From positions 1-64,000 of the forward strand of contig NZ_VSFA01000020.1 of the NCBI RefSeq assembly GCF_008119785.1: a stretch of 64,000 nucleotides of DNA, in the 5' to 3' direction. Below, piece by piece: positions 17,262 to 25,389 of the stretch. The notes beneath the pieces were generated by a model, which searched no databases, had not been told where the DNA came from, and worked only from the letters and a program-made list of their open reading frames with translations. A program made the translations under genes and the position numbers. The DNA is from Micromonospora sp. MP36. GTDB lineage: Bacteria; Actinomycetota; Actinomycetes; Mycobacteriales; Micromonosporaceae. Within the stretch, counting starts at the first letter, position 1. Every line of letters starts with the position of its first letter.

Positions 17262-18125
17262 GTGCCTGAGCCGAGCTGGACCGTGGTGGTGCCGGTCAAG
17301 CGCCTCGGGGCGGCGAAGAGCCGCCTGCGGGGCGCGCTGTCCGGCGTACCCCACGAGGACCTGGCGCTGGCCCTGGCGGCCGACACGGTCCGCGCGGTGC
17401 GGGCCTGCCCGGCGGTCGCCGAGGTCCTGGTGGTGACCGACGACACGCGGGTGGCGGCGGAGGTGGCGGCGGCCGGCGGCCGGGTGGTGGCGGACCCCGC
17501 CGCCGGGCTGAACGCCGCCTTCCGGCACGGCGCGGCGGCCGCCGGCCCGCGCGCCGCGGTGGTCGGGCTCACCGCTGACCTGCCGGCGCTGCGCCCGGTC
17601 GAGCTGGCCGCGGCGCTGCGGGCCGTCCCCGCCGCCCTCCCGGGGGTACGCGGGTTCGTGGCCGACGCCCCGGGCACCGGCACCGTGCTGCTCGCCGCGC
17701 CGGCCGGCGTACCCCTGGATCCGCGCTTCGGGCCGGGCTCGGCCGCGGCTCACGCGGCCAGCGGGGCCCGCTCGCTGTCCGGTGACTGGCCCACCCTGCG
17801 CCGCGACGTGGACACCGCCGCGGACCTGGCCGCCGCCGCCCGACTGGGCCTGGGCCCGCGCACCGCCGCGCTGCTCGGCGCCCGCGCGGCCGCCACCCCC
17901 GGCCGACCCGTCCGGTACGGTGCTGGCATGCAGGGCACGGTGGCCACCTACGACGCGGCGACCCGCAGCGGGGTGCTGCTCCTCGACGACGGCACCGAGC
18001 TGGCCTTCCCCGCCCGGGCCTTCGACGCCTCCGGGCTGCGGCTGCTCCGGCTCGGGCAGCGGGTCCGGATCGAGCGGGACGCGGCCGGCGAGGTGGTGCG
18101 GGTGACGTTGCCGACGATGGCCTGA
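17262..18125 (+). CDS. cofC: CofC/FbiD guanylyltransferase fused in frame to a cold-shock-like domain
   Basis: Residues 1 to about 215 match CofC/FbiD, the guanylyltransferase that activates 2-phospholactate or phosphoenolpyruvate for coenzyme F420. Visible are WTVVVPVKRLGAAKSRL, LALALAADTVRAV, VTDD, GLNAAFRHGA and LTADLPALRP. The frame runs without a stop through a short linker into 65 residues resembling a cold-shock/OB beta-barrel (MQGTVATYDAATRSGVLLLD to the C-terminal GQRVRIERD segment). CofC proteins normally end before this. Either the protein is a true two-domain fusion or the tail is also made separately from an internal start. The GTG at 17262 has an AGGA 12 bases upstream. It is divergent from the PlsC gene and upstream of ppk1. 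Confidence 0.85.
   Translation: MPEPSWTVVVPVKRLGAAKSRLRGALSGVPHEDLALALAADTVRAVRACPAVAEVLVVTDDTRVAAEVAAAGGRVVADPAAGLNAAFRHGAAAAGPRAAVVGLTADLPALRPVELAAALRAVPAALPGVRGFVADAPGTGTVLLAAPAGVPLDPRFGPGSAAAHAASGARSLSGDWPTLRRDVDTAADLAAAARLGLGPRTAALLGARAAATPGRPVRYGAGMQGTVATYDAATRSGVLLLDDGTELAFPARAFDASGLRLLRLGQRVRIERDAAGEVVRVTLPTMA
17916..17921 (+). promoter_or_regulatory. internal -10-like hexamer before the cold-shock-like segment
   Basis: TACGGT lies six bases before an in-frame ATG (17928) inside the cofC reading frame, the same spacing seen before several genes in this window that look leaderless. Confidence 0.4.
17928..18125 (+). CDS. possible separately expressed cold-shock-like protein (nested in cofC frame)
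   Basis: The last 65 codons of the cofC frame begin with ATG and make a complete small beta-barrel protein of cold-shock-domain size, preceded by TACGGT at the leaderless distance. The aromatic RNP1 residues of classical CspA (KGFGFI) are replaced by RSGVLLL, so nucleic-acid binding is uncertain. It may exist only as a domain of the fusion, only as a free protein, or as both. Confidence 0.45.
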   Translation: MQGTVATYDAATRSGVLLLDDGTELAFPARAFDASGLRLLRLGQRVRIERDAAGEVVRVTLPTMA

Positions 18126-18139
18126 GCAACCTGCCCCGA

Positions 18140-18161
18140 GTTCATTTTCCGTTCACCAGAA
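18140..18161 (+). promoter_or_regulatory. PhoP-type PHO box upstream of ppk1
   Basis: Two adjacent 11-bp units, GTTCATTTTCC (18140-18150) and GTTCACCAGAA (18151-18161), fit the direct-repeat unit known for the actinomycete phosphate regulator PhoP (GTTCAYY core). The site ends 18 bases before the ppk1 start. Streptomyces ppk is known to be PhoP-controlled, so phosphate-starvation control is likely here. Confidence 0.65.
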
Positions 18162-18179
18162 TCGGGGAATCATGAGGGG

Positions 18180-20474
18180 GTGAGCACCCCTCGCGAGCAG
18201 CCCGAGAGCATGCCCCACCTCCTGCACCCGACCGCGCCCCGCAACGGCGCACCGACCCGCGGCACCGACGGCCGCTTCCAGCGGGTCCGCGCGCCCGAGG
18301 AGAACCTGCCCGTCGAGGCGGGTGGGCCCGACTCGGCCGGGCTGGAGGAGTCCCTCGACCCGGTCGAGGGGCCGGGCCCGATGCCGGACGCCGCGCCGCC
18401 GGCGGCGCAGCCGCTGCCGGAGGACCGGTTCCTCAACCGGGAGCTCTCCTGGCTCGACTTCAACGCCCGGGTGCTGGCGCTCGCCGAGGATCCGCGCACC
18501 CCGCTGCTGGAGCGGGCGAAGTTCCTGGCCATCTTCGCCAGCAACCTGGACGAGTTCTACATGGTGCGGGTGGCCGGGTTGAAGCGGCGCCTCTCCGCCG
18601 GCCTGCCGGTACGCGGCGGTGACCGGCTGCCGCTGCGTACCCAGTTGGAGCTGGTCGCGGAGAAGACCGCCGACCTGGCCGCCCGGCACGCCGCCTGCTT
18701 CGTCGACGACGTGCTGCCGAGGCTGGCCGAGGAGGACATCCGGATCCTGCGCTGGAGCGACCTAGACGACCCGGAACGGGAACGGCTGCGCACCTGGTTC
18801 CGGGAGCACATCTTCCCGGTGCTCACCCCGCTCGCGGTGGACCCGGCGCACCCGTTCCCGTACATCTCCGGGCGGTCGTTGAACCTGGCCGTGTCGGTCC
18901 GCGACCCGGACGGCGGCTCCGAGTTGTTCGCCCGGGTCAAGGTGCCGAACAACGTGCCCCGGTTCGTCCGGGTGGCCCGCGACCAGCCGGGCGTGCGGTT
19001 CCTGCCGCTGGAGGACCTCATCTCGGTGCACCTCGGGCAGCTCTTCTCCGGGATGCAGGTGGTGGAGTGCCATCTGTTCCGGGTCACCCGCAACGCCGAG
19101 GTCGAGGTGGACGAGGACCGTGACGAGGACCTGCTCCAGGCCCTGGAGCGGGAGCTGGCCCGGCGCCGGTTCGGTCCCCCGGTCCGGCTGGAGGTGGCCG
19201 CCTCCATCTCCGACCACATGCTGGAGCTGCTCGTCCGCGAGCTGGACATGGACAGCCAGGACGTGCTCCGGGTCCGCGGCCTGCTCGACCTCTCCGCGCT
19301 CTGGCAGGTGTACGGCGAGGCCGACCGCCCCGATCTCAAGGACCCGCCGTTCGTGCCGGCCACCCACCCCCGGCTCACCGAGGGCGAGGTGCCCCGCAGC
19401 GTCTTCGCCACGCTGCGCGACGGCGACGTGCTGGTGCACCACCCGTACCACTCGTTCGCCACCAGCGTGCAGCGCTTCATCGAGCAGGCCGCGGCCGACC
19501 CGGACGTGCTCGCCATCAAGCAGACCCTCTACCGCACCAGCGGTGACTCCCCGATCGTGGACGCGCTGGTCGACGCGGCGGCCGCCGGCAAGCAGGTGGT
19601 GGTGCTGGTCGAGCTGAAGGCCCGCTTCGACGAGGTGGCGAACATCGGTTGGGCCCGCACCCTGGAACGTGCCGGCTGCCACGTCGTCTACGGCCTCGTC
19701 GGACTGAAGACGCACTGCAAGACCGCCCTGGTGGTACGCCAGGAGGGCAACCAGATCCGCCGCTACTGCCACATCGGCACCGGCAACTACCACCCGAAGA
19801 CCGCCCGGCTCTACGAGGACTTCGGCATGCTCACCGCCGACCCGGAGATCGGCGCCGACCTGACCGACCTGTTCAACGTGCTCACCGGCTACAGCCGGCA
19901 GACCGCGTACCGGCGGCTGCTGGTGGCCCCGCAGGGCATCCGCAGCGGCCTGATCGAGCGGATCGAGCGGGAGATCGCCCACGTCCGGCTCGGCATGCCG
20001 GGACTGGTGCAGTTCAAGGTGAACGCCCTGGTGGACGAGGAGATCACCGACGCGCTCTACCGGGCCTCCCGGGCCGGCGTCCACGTCGACCTGCTGATCC
20101 GGGGCATGTGCACGCTGCGCCCCGGGGTGCCGGGGCTGTCGGAGAACATCCGGGTCCGCTCGATCCTCGGCCGGTTCCTGGAGCACTCGCGGATCTTCCG
20201 GTTCGGCAACAACGGCGACGCCGAGTTCTGGATGGGTTCGGCCGACCTGATGCACCGCAATCTGGACCGCCGGGTGGAGGCGCTGGTGCAGGTGAGCGAC
20301 CCGGTCGCCCGCGCCGAGCTCGACCAGGTGCTGACCGCCGCGTTCAGCCCGGACGTGGACGCGTTCGAGCTGGCCGGGGACGGCAGTTGGAGCCGGCGTA
20401 CGGGCACGGACGAGGTGCCGCTGACCCACCTGCAGGAGTTGCTGCTGCACCGGGTCGGCGGGACGGCGAGCTGA
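18180..20474 (+). CDS. ppk1: polyphosphate kinase 1
   Basis: Ppk1 polymerises the gamma phosphate of ATP into inorganic polyphosphate. The 764-residue protein has a roughly 75-residue low-complexity N-terminal extension before the family core starts at EDRFLNRELSWLDFNARVL. Core motifs include FLAIFASNLDEFYMVRVAGLKRR, IKQTLYRTSGDSPIV, GLKTHCKTALVVRQ and the phosphohistidine region RYCHIGTGNYHPKTARLYED. The GTG at 18180 is taken as start; an in-frame ATG at 18210 is possible. The neighbourhood (PHO box, mutT1 downstream) matches mycobacterial gene order. Confidence 0.95.
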   Translation: MSTPREQPESMPHLLHPTAPRNGAPTRGTDGRFQRVRAPEENLPVEAGGPDSAGLEESLDPVEGPGPMPDAAPPAAQPLPEDRFLNRELSWLDFNARVLALAEDPRTPLLERAKFLAIFASNLDEFYMVRVAGLKRRLSAGLPVRGGDRLPLRTQLELVAEKTADLAARHAACFVDDVLPRLAEEDIRILRWSDLDDPERERLRTWFREHIFPVLTPLAVDPAHPFPYISGRSLNLAVSVRDPDGGSELFARVKVPNNVPRFVRVARDQPGVRFLPLEDLISVHLGQLFSGMQVVECHLFRVTRNAEVEVDEDRDEDLLQALERELARRRFGPPVRLEVAASISDHMLELLVRELDMDSQDVLRVRGLLDLSALWQVYGEADRPDLKDPPFVPATHPRLTEGEVPRSVFATLRDGDVLVHHPYHSFATSVQRFIEQAAADPDVLAIKQTLYRTSGDSPIVDALVDAAAAGKQVVVLVELKARFDEVANIGWARTLERAGCHVVYGLVGLKTHCKTALVVRQEGNQIRRYCHIGTGNYHPKTARLYEDFGMLTADPEIGADLTDLFNVLTGYSRQTAYRRLLVAPQGIRSGLIERIEREIAHVRLGMPGLVQFKVNALVDEEITDALYRASRAGVHVDLLIRGMCTLRPGVPGLSENIRVRSILGRFLEHSRIFRFGNNGDAEFWMGSADLMHRNLDRRVEALVQVSDPVARAELDQVLTAAFSPDVDAFELAGDGSWSRRTGTDEVPLTHLQELLLHRVGGTAS

Positions 20475-20502
20475 GCGGGCCACGCCGAGCGCCGACCGGG
20501 CA

Positions 20503-20508
20503 TACGGT
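20503..20508 (+). promoter_or_regulatory. -10-like hexamer of the mutT1-type gene
   Basis: TACGGT, six bases before the ATG at 20515, implies a leaderless transcript in addition to any readthrough from ppk1. Confidence 0.4.
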
Positions 20509-20514
20509 GAGCGG

Positions 20515-21396
20515 ATGACGGACGACGAGCCGGTGCGGATCCGGGCGGCGGGCGGTGTCGTCTGGCGCCCGGCGGCGGCCGGCGTCGAGGTCTGCCTGGT
20601 GCATCGCCCCCGGTACGACGACTGGTCGCTGCCCAAGGGCAAGCTGGATCCCGGCGAGCACCCGTTGCGGGCGGCGGTACGCGAGGTCGCCGAGGAGACC
20701 GACGTCCGGGCCGTGCCGCAGGTACGCCTGCCGACGATCCGCTACCGCAGCGAGGGCCGGCCGAAGGCCGTCGACTACTGGTCGATGCGGGCCGCGGCGG
20801 AGGGCGGCTTCCAGCCGGACACCGAGGTGGACCAGGTGTCCTGGTTCCCGGTCGACGAGGCGGTACGCCGGGTCAGCTACCCGCACGACGGCGAGGTGGT
20901 CGCCGCGTTCGCGGCGCTGCCGCCGGTGACCGCCACGGTGCTGCTGGTCCGGCACGGGCACGCCGGCAAGCGGGGTGCGTGGTCCGGCCCGGACGCTGGC
21001 CGCCCGCTGGACGCGCAGGGCTGGGCGCAGGCGCAGGCGCTGGCCGAGCTGGTGGCCGTGGTCCGCCCGGTACGCCTGCTCTCCGCCTCGGCCCGGCGCT
21101 GCGTGCAGACCCTCGACCCGGCGGCCGCCCGGCTGGACCTGCCCATCGAGGTGGCCGGTGACCTGGATGAGCCGAAACCCGGCCAGCAGCCGGACGAGTG
21201 CGCGCTGGCCGCCGCGGCCCGGCTGACCGAGCTGGCCGAGGCCGGCGACCCGGTCGCGGTGTGCAGCCAGGGCAAGGTGATCCCGGGCATGCTGGAGCGG
21301 CTGGCCGGCCGGGCCGGCGACTTCACCACCCCGAAGGGCGGCGGCTGGCTGCTCGCCTTCGCCGGCAGCCGCCTGCTCGCCGCCGACCGGCTCTGA
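20515..21396 (+). CDS. MutT1-type Nudix hydrolase fused to histidine phosphatase domain
   Basis: The 293-residue protein has two domains, as in mycobacterial MutT1, which cleans oxidised nucleotides (8-oxo-GTP/dGTP) and diadenosine polyphosphates. Residues about 8-140 are the Nudix domain with the G-x5-E-x7-REVAEE box; the box continues TDV where the consensus expects xGU, so the usual glycine is an aspartate. Residues about 143-290 are a phosphoglycerate-mutase-like histidine phosphatase with LVRHGHAGKRG, SASARRCVQT and the distal SQGKVIPGM segment. It follows ppk1 by 40 bases and ends before a strong terminator. Confidence 0.9.
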   Translation: MTDDEPVRIRAAGGVVWRPAAAGVEVCLVHRPRYDDWSLPKGKLDPGEHPLRAAVREVAEETDVRAVPQVRLPTIRYRSEGRPKAVDYWSMRAAAEGGFQPDTEVDQVSWFPVDEAVRRVSYPHDGEVVAAFAALPPVTATVLLVRHGHAGKRGAWSGPDAGRPLDAQGWAQAQALAELVAVVRPVRLLSASARRCVQTLDPAAARLDLPIEVAGDLDEPKPGQQPDECALAAAARLTELAEAGDPVAVCSQGKVIPGMLERLAGRAGDFTTPKGGGWLLAFAGSRLLAADRL

Positions 21397-21505
21397 GCCG
21401 GGTTGGTGGGCGCTCCTCACCAGAGGCGCGAACTGGTGGCATCCACCCTGGTCGGATGCCGCCACATCCGCGAGCTGGCCGCCCCGCCAGGGGCCCATGC
21501 ACGGA

Positions 21506-21539
21506 AAAGGGCGCCCACCGCGAGCGGTGGGCGCCCTTT
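21506..21539. terminator. bidirectional terminator between mutT1-type gene and hup
   Basis: A perfect 15-bp stem (21506-21520 with 21525-21539) with a CGAG loop and AAA/TTT at its base, between convergent genes. Confidence 0.85.
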
Positions 21540-21552
21540 CCGGCCGGTGCGG

Positions 21553-22194
21553 TCAGCGCCGCGTGGCGGCCTTCTTGGCCGGAGCCTTCTTCGCTGGCGC
21601 CTTCTTGGCGGCCGTGGTCTTCTTGGCCGCCGTGGTCTTCTTGGCCGCCGTTGTCTTCTTCGCCGCCGTCGTCTTCTTGGCAGCGGCCGCCTTCTTGGCC
21701 GGCGCGGTCTTCTTGGCCGCAGCGGCCTTCTTCGCCGGCGCGGCCTTCTTCGCCGCGGCGGTGGTGGTCTTGGCGGCCTTCGCCGCCGTGGTCTTCTTGG
21801 CGGCACCGGCCGCAGCGGTCTTCTTCGCCGCGGTCGCCTTGGCCCCGGCCGCCTTCGCGCCGGTCGCCTTGGCAGCGGCCGCGGTGATCTTCTTGGCGGC
21901 GGCGGTGTTCTTCGGCACCTTGCCGCTGGCCACCATCTCCTTGAAGCCAGCGCCCGGGCGGAAGGTCGGGACGGAGGTCTTCTTGACCTTCACCGCCTCG
22001 CCGGTCCGCGGGTTGCGCGCTGTTCGGGCGCCCCGGACGCGCTTTTCGAACGCTCCGAATCCGGTGATCGCCACCTTCTCGCCCTTGGTGACCGCCGCCT
22101 GGACCTCAGCGAGGACCGCGTCGAGCGCGGCCGTCGCCGTCTTCCGGTCCCCCAGGCGAACGGCGAGCGCCTCGATGAGCTCGGCCTTGTTCAC
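21553..22194 (-). CDS. hup: HU-family nucleoid protein with histone-H1-like tail
   Basis: The 213-residue protein has a normal HU domain in residues 1-90 (VNKAELIEALAVRLGD, GFGAFEKRVRGARTARNPRTGE, PTFRPGAGFKEMV) followed by about 120 residues of lysine/alanine-rich PAKK/AAKKT repeats like mycobacterial HupB and eukaryotic H1. It compacts DNA and probably binds linker-like or damaged DNA through the tail. The GTG at 22194 is preceded by GGGAGGAAGTC. The tail is coded by repetitive GCC/AAG-type codons, so its length may vary between strains. Confidence 0.95.
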   Translation of the reverse strand: MNKAELIEALAVRLGDRKTATAALDAVLAEVQAAVTKGEKVAITGFGAFEKRVRGARTARNPRTGEAVKVKKTSVPTFRPGAGFKEMVASGKVPKNTAAAKKITAAAAKATGAKAAGAKATAAKKTAAAGAAKKTTAAKAAKTTTAAAKKAAPAKKAAAAKKTAPAKKAAAAKKTTAAKKTTAAKKTTAAKKTTAAKKAPAKKAPAKKAATRR

Positions 22195-22243
22195 GACTTC
22201 CTCCCGATTGTGCAACTGACTCGACGCGAGCCATTCTGCGCGC

Positions 22244-22272
22244 ACGGTATGCCCTGTGCTGCCCGGACACAA
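22244..22272 (-). promoter_or_regulatory. promoter of hup
   Basis: On the minus strand TTGTGT (22272-22267) and TACCGT (22249-22244) are separated by exactly 17 bases, about 50 bases before the hup start. Confidence 0.6.
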
Positions 22273-22308
22273 ACATTCGGTGGAAAAAAGGCCTTGTGTC
22301 GTAACGGA

Positions 22309-22340
22309 TTCGCCCCCACCGGCGAACCGGTGGGGGCGAA
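22309..22340 (-). terminator. terminator after leuD
   Basis: A perfect 14-bp stem (22309-22322 with 22327-22340) with a 4-nt loop, 26 bases after the leuD stop. Confidence 0.7.
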
Positions 22341-22365
22341 AACCGCTGTGCGCTCCGGTCTCCGG

Positions 22366-22953
22366 CTACGCCACGGAGGGCAGGAACGACGGCCGGGACG
22401 CCTCGTACGCACCGATCTCGGCCTCGTGCCGGAGGGTGAGTCCAATGTCATCCAAGCCCTCCATCAGCCGCCAGCGGCTGTGGTCGTCCAGCGGGAAGGC
22501 CCAGGTGGCATCCCCGGCGCGGACCTGGCGGGCGGTGAGGTCGACCGTGATCGGGGTGGTGGGGTCGGATTCCACCAGATCCCAGAGTTCCGCCACGGCT
22601 TTCAATTCCAGCTCGACCGGGAGGAGGCCTTCCTTCAGCGCGTTGCCGCGGAAGATGTCGCCGAAGCGGGGAGAGATCACCGCGCGGAAGCCCCAGTCCC
22701 GCAGGGCCCAGACGGCATGCTCTCGGGAGGAGCCCGTACCGAACTCGGGGCCGGCGATGAGAATCGACGCGCCCGAATGGGCGGGATCGTTGAGAACGAA
22801 TGCCGGATCCTCCCGCCACGCACTGAAGAGCCCGTCCGCGAAACCGGTCCGGGTCACCCGCTTGAGGTACACGGCGGGGATGATCTGATCCGTGTCCACG
22901 TTGGACCGGCGCAGCGGCACGGCGGTGCCGGTGTGGGTGGTGAACTTGTCCAT
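22366..22953 (-). CDS. leuD: 3-isopropylmalate dehydratase small subunit
   Basis: LeuD pairs with LeuC to isomerise 2-isopropylmalate to 3-isopropylmalate in leucine synthesis, and in citramalate-pathway organisms also handles citramalate. The 195-residue protein begins MDKFTTHTGTAVPLRRSNVDTDQIIPA and has the swivel-domain signature GPEFGTGSSREHAVWAL. It lies 15 bases after leuC in the same operon and is followed by a terminator. Confidence 0.95.
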   Translation of the reverse strand: MDKFTTHTGTAVPLRRSNVDTDQIIPAVYLKRVTRTGFADGLFSAWREDPAFVLNDPAHSGASILIAGPEFGTGSSREHAVWALRDWGFRAVISPRFGDIFRGNALKEGLLPVELELKAVAELWDLVESDPTTPITVDLTARQVRAGDATWAFPLDDHSRWRLMEGLDDIGLTLRHEAEIGAYEASRPSFLPSVA

Positions 22954-22968
22954 CTCTCGGCTGCCCTT

Positions 22969-24411
22969 CTACAGGTCGGCGGGGGCGGCCAGCCGGCCGA
23001 CCACGGCGGTGGCGGCGGCGACCGGCGGGGACACCAGGTGGGTGCGCCCGCCCCGGCCCTGGCGGCCCTCGAAGTTGCGGTTGGAGGTCGAGGCCGAGCG
23101 CTGGCCCGGCGACAGGGTGTCCGGGTTCATCCCGAGGCACATGGAACAGCCGGCGAAGCGCCACTCGGCGCCGGCGTCGGTGAAGACCTTGTCCAGGCCC
23201 TCCGCCTCGGCCGCCTCGCGTACCGCGGCGGACCCGGGGACCACCAGCATGCGTACGCCGTCGGCCACCTGGTGTCCGCGTAGCACGTCGGCGGCGGCGC
23301 GGAGGTCCTCCAGCCGGCCGTTGGTGCAGGAGCCGACGAAGACCACGTCGACGGCCAGGTCGCGCAGCGGGGTGCCGGCCTTGAGGTCCATGTATTCCAG
23401 GGCCCGGCGGGCGGCGGCCCGCTCCGGCTCGGTGACGAACTCCTCCGGGTCCGGCACGACGGAGCCCAGCGGGGCGCCCTGCCCGGGGTTGGTGCCCCAG
23501 GTGACGAACGGCGTGATCCGGCTGGCGTCCAGGGTCACCTCGGCGTCGAAGGTCGCCCCCTCGTCGGTGGGGAGCGTCCGCCAGTACGCCACCGCGGCGT
23601 CCCAGTCGGCCCCCTGCGGCGCGTTCGACCGTCCCTTCAGGTACGCGAAGGTCGTCTCGTCCGGCGCGATCATGCCGGCCTTGGCGCCCCACTCGATCGA
23701 CATGTTGGCGATCGTCATCCGCCCCTCCATGGAGAGGTTGCGGATGACCTCGCCCCGGTACTCGACGATGTGGCCGCGCCCACCGCCGGTGCCCACCTGG
23801 GCGATCAGCGCCAGCACCAGGTCCTTGGCGGTGACGCCGGGGGCGAGCTGGCCGGTGACGTTCACCGCCATGGTCTTCGGCCGGGCCTGCGGCAGCGTCT
23901 GGGTGGCCAGCACGTGCTCCACCTCACTGGTGCCGATGCCGAACGCGAGCGCGCCGAAGGCGCCGTGGGTGGCCGTGTGCGAGTCGCCGCAGACGATCGT
24001 CATGCCCGGCTGGGTGAGACCCAGCTGCGGGCCGATGACGTGCACGATGCCCTGGTTCTCGTCGCCCAGCGGGTGCAGCCGGACGCCGAACTCGGCGCAG
24101 TTGCGGCGCAGCGTCTCGATCTGGGTGCGGGAGGTGGGGTCCGCGATCGTGAGCAGGTCGCCGCGCCGGGAGCGGAACGCCGGGTCGTCGTACCCGGTCG
24201 GGGTGTTGTGGTCCTCGGTCGCGATCGTCAGGTCGGTACGGCGGACCCGGCGTCCGGCCAGGCGCAGCCCGTCGAACGCCTGCGGGCTGGTGACCTCGTG
24301 GAGCAGGTGCAGGTCGATGAAGAGCAGATCCGGCTCGCCGTCGGCGGAGCGGACGACGTGCGCGTCCCAGACCTTCTCGGCCAGGGTCCTCGGTTGAGTG
24401 ACTCCCACCAT
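22969..24411 (-). CDS. leuC: 3-isopropylmalate dehydratase large subunit
   Basis: The 480-residue aconitase-family subunit carries the [4Fe-4S] cluster ligands: one cysteine in VFVGSCTNGR and two in FAGCSMCLGMNPD. Also seen are GDSHTATHGAFGALAFGIGTSEVEHVLATQ and LSPGQRSASTSNRNFEGRQG (parts of the active site). It is transcribed divergently from the NdgR-type regulator across 37 bases. A TAGGAT hexamer lies six bases before its ATG, which suggests a leaderless mRNA. Confidence 0.96.
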   Translation of the reverse strand: MVGVTQPRTLAEKVWDAHVVRSADGEPDLLFIDLHLLHEVTSPQAFDGLRLAGRRVRRTDLTIATEDHNTPTGYDDPAFRSRRGDLLTIADPTSRTQIETLRRNCAEFGVRLHPLGDENQGIVHVIGPQLGLTQPGMTIVCGDSHTATHGAFGALAFGIGTSEVEHVLATQTLPQARPKTMAVNVTGQLAPGVTAKDLVLALIAQVGTGGGRGHIVEYRGEVIRNLSMEGRMTIANMSIEWGAKAGMIAPDETTFAYLKGRSNAPQGADWDAAVAYWRTLPTDEGATFDAEVTLDASRITPFVTWGTNPGQGAPLGSVVPDPEEFVTEPERAAARRALEYMDLKAGTPLRDLAVDVVFVGSCTNGRLEDLRAAADVLRGHQVADGVRMLVVPGSAAVREAAEAEGLDKVFTDAGAEWRFAGCSMCLGMNPDTLSPGQRSASTSNRNFEGRQGRGGRTHLVSPPVAAATAVVGRLAAPADL

Positions 24412-24448
24412 CTGGACATCCTAAATTCTGGGAGGTAAATTTCGGCTT
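24412..24448. promoter_or_regulatory. compact divergent control region leuC / IclR regulator
   Basis: This AT-rich 37-bp spacer contains, on the plus strand, TGGACA (24413-24418) and TAAATT (24436-24441) 17 bases apart, seven bases before the regulator's GTG. On the minus strand, TAGGAT (24423-24418) lies six bases before leuC's ATG. The two core promoters overlap, and the regulator of the NdgR type is expected to bind here. Confidence 0.6.
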
Positions 24449-25147
24449 GTGGGACACAGTATGAGCGGTGTCGGCGTTCTCGACAAGGCGGTGGTCATCC
24501 TGGCCGCCTGTGTCGACGGCGCCAGCCTGGCCGAACTCGTTGAACGCACCAAGCTGCCCCGGGCCACCGCGCACCGGCTGGCACAGGCTCTGGAGATCCA
24601 CCGGATGCTGGTCCGGGACACCCAGGGACGCTGGCGCCCGGGGCCCCGGCTCGGCGAGCTGGCGAACGCCGCGCCTGACGTGCTGCTCACCGCGGCCGAG
24701 CCGCTGCTCTCCGCGCTGCGTGACGCCACCGGCGAGAGCGCCCAGCTCTACCTGCGCCGCGCCGACGAGCGCATCTGCGTGGCCGCCGCCGAGCGGGCCA
24801 GCGGGCTGCGGGACACCGTGCCGGTCGGCTCGGTGCTGCCCATGACGGCCGGTTCGGCGGCGCAGATCCTGCTCGCCTGGGAGCCGCCCGAGGCGGTCAT
24901 GCCGCTGCTGCCCCGATCGAAGTTCACCGGCCGCACCCTGGCCGAGGTACGCCGCCGCGGCTGGGCGCAGAGCGTCGCCGAGCGGGAGGCGGGGGTGGCG
25001 AGCGTCTCGGCACCCATCCGCGACCGCACCGGGCGGGTGATCGCCGCGATCAGCATCTCCGGCCCGATCGAGCGCCTCGGCCGCCGCCCCGGCGAACGCC
25101 ACGCCATGGCCGTCGTCCGCGCCGGCCAACGCCTCTCCGGCCTCTAA
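24449..25147 (+). CDS. ndgR: IclR-family regulator, NdgR type
   Basis: The 232-residue protein has an N-terminal winged helix (SGVGVLDKAVVILAACVDG, LPRATAHRLAQALEIHRML) and a C-terminal IclR effector domain (GESAQLYLRRADERICVAAA, SGLRDTVPVGSVLPM, VSAPIRDRTGRVIAAISISG). From memory it closely resembles Streptomyces NdgR/AreB, which controls leucine genes and amino-acid-dependent growth and binds the leuC promoter. The divergent position next to leuC fits. GTG at 24449 is chosen for the promoter spacing; ATG at 24461 is the alternative. Confidence 0.9.
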   Translation: MGHSMSGVGVLDKAVVILAACVDGASLAELVERTKLPRATAHRLAQALEIHRMLVRDTQGRWRPGPRLGELANAAPDVLLTAAEPLLSALRDATGESAQLYLRRADERICVAAAERASGLRDTVPVGSVLPMTAGSAAQILLAWEPPEAVMPLLPRSKFTGRTLAEVRRRGWAQSVAEREAGVASVSAPIRDRTGRVIAAISISGPIERLGRRPGERHAMAVVRAGQRLSGL

Positions 25148-25185
25148 CCCCGCCCCCTGATCTCCGCTGGCTGGCTCCCCGAGTT

Positions 25186-25239
25186 GATCAAGAGGTTTAC
25201 GTCACGGATCCCGCTGTCCGAGACGCAAACTTCTTGATC
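25186..25239. repeat. GATCAAGAAGTTT-type palindromic repeat, copy 1
   Basis: Imperfect inverted repeat (25186-25203 with 25222-25239, 16 of 18 bases paired) with an 18-base loop, just after the IclR gene. A near-identical arm sequence recurs at 46853-46906. It may serve as a terminator. Confidence 0.7.
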
Positions 25240-25346
25240 GCCACGCGGGGGGCTGGAGGGCAGCGGGCGGCCAACGACCGCGGGCGCCGCGGTGGCCAAG
25301 GCGGTGGTCGCCCGAGGGCTGGACGGGACGGGGGACCAGCGAACGG

Positions 25347-25383
25347 CCAACGGCCCGCCCCACGAGTTGGGACGGGCCGTTGG
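25347..25383 (-). terminator. terminator after tRNA-Glu (copy 1)
   Basis: A 16-bp stem (25347-25362 with 25368-25383, one G-U type mismatch) with a 5-nt loop, seven bases after the tRNA 3' end on the minus strand. Confidence 0.7.
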
Positions 25384-25389
25384 CGTTGG

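Noticed and set aside
21553..21920. Non-coding tandem repeat
   Set aside because: The periodic sequence is the lysine/alanine tail of HU, read in frame.
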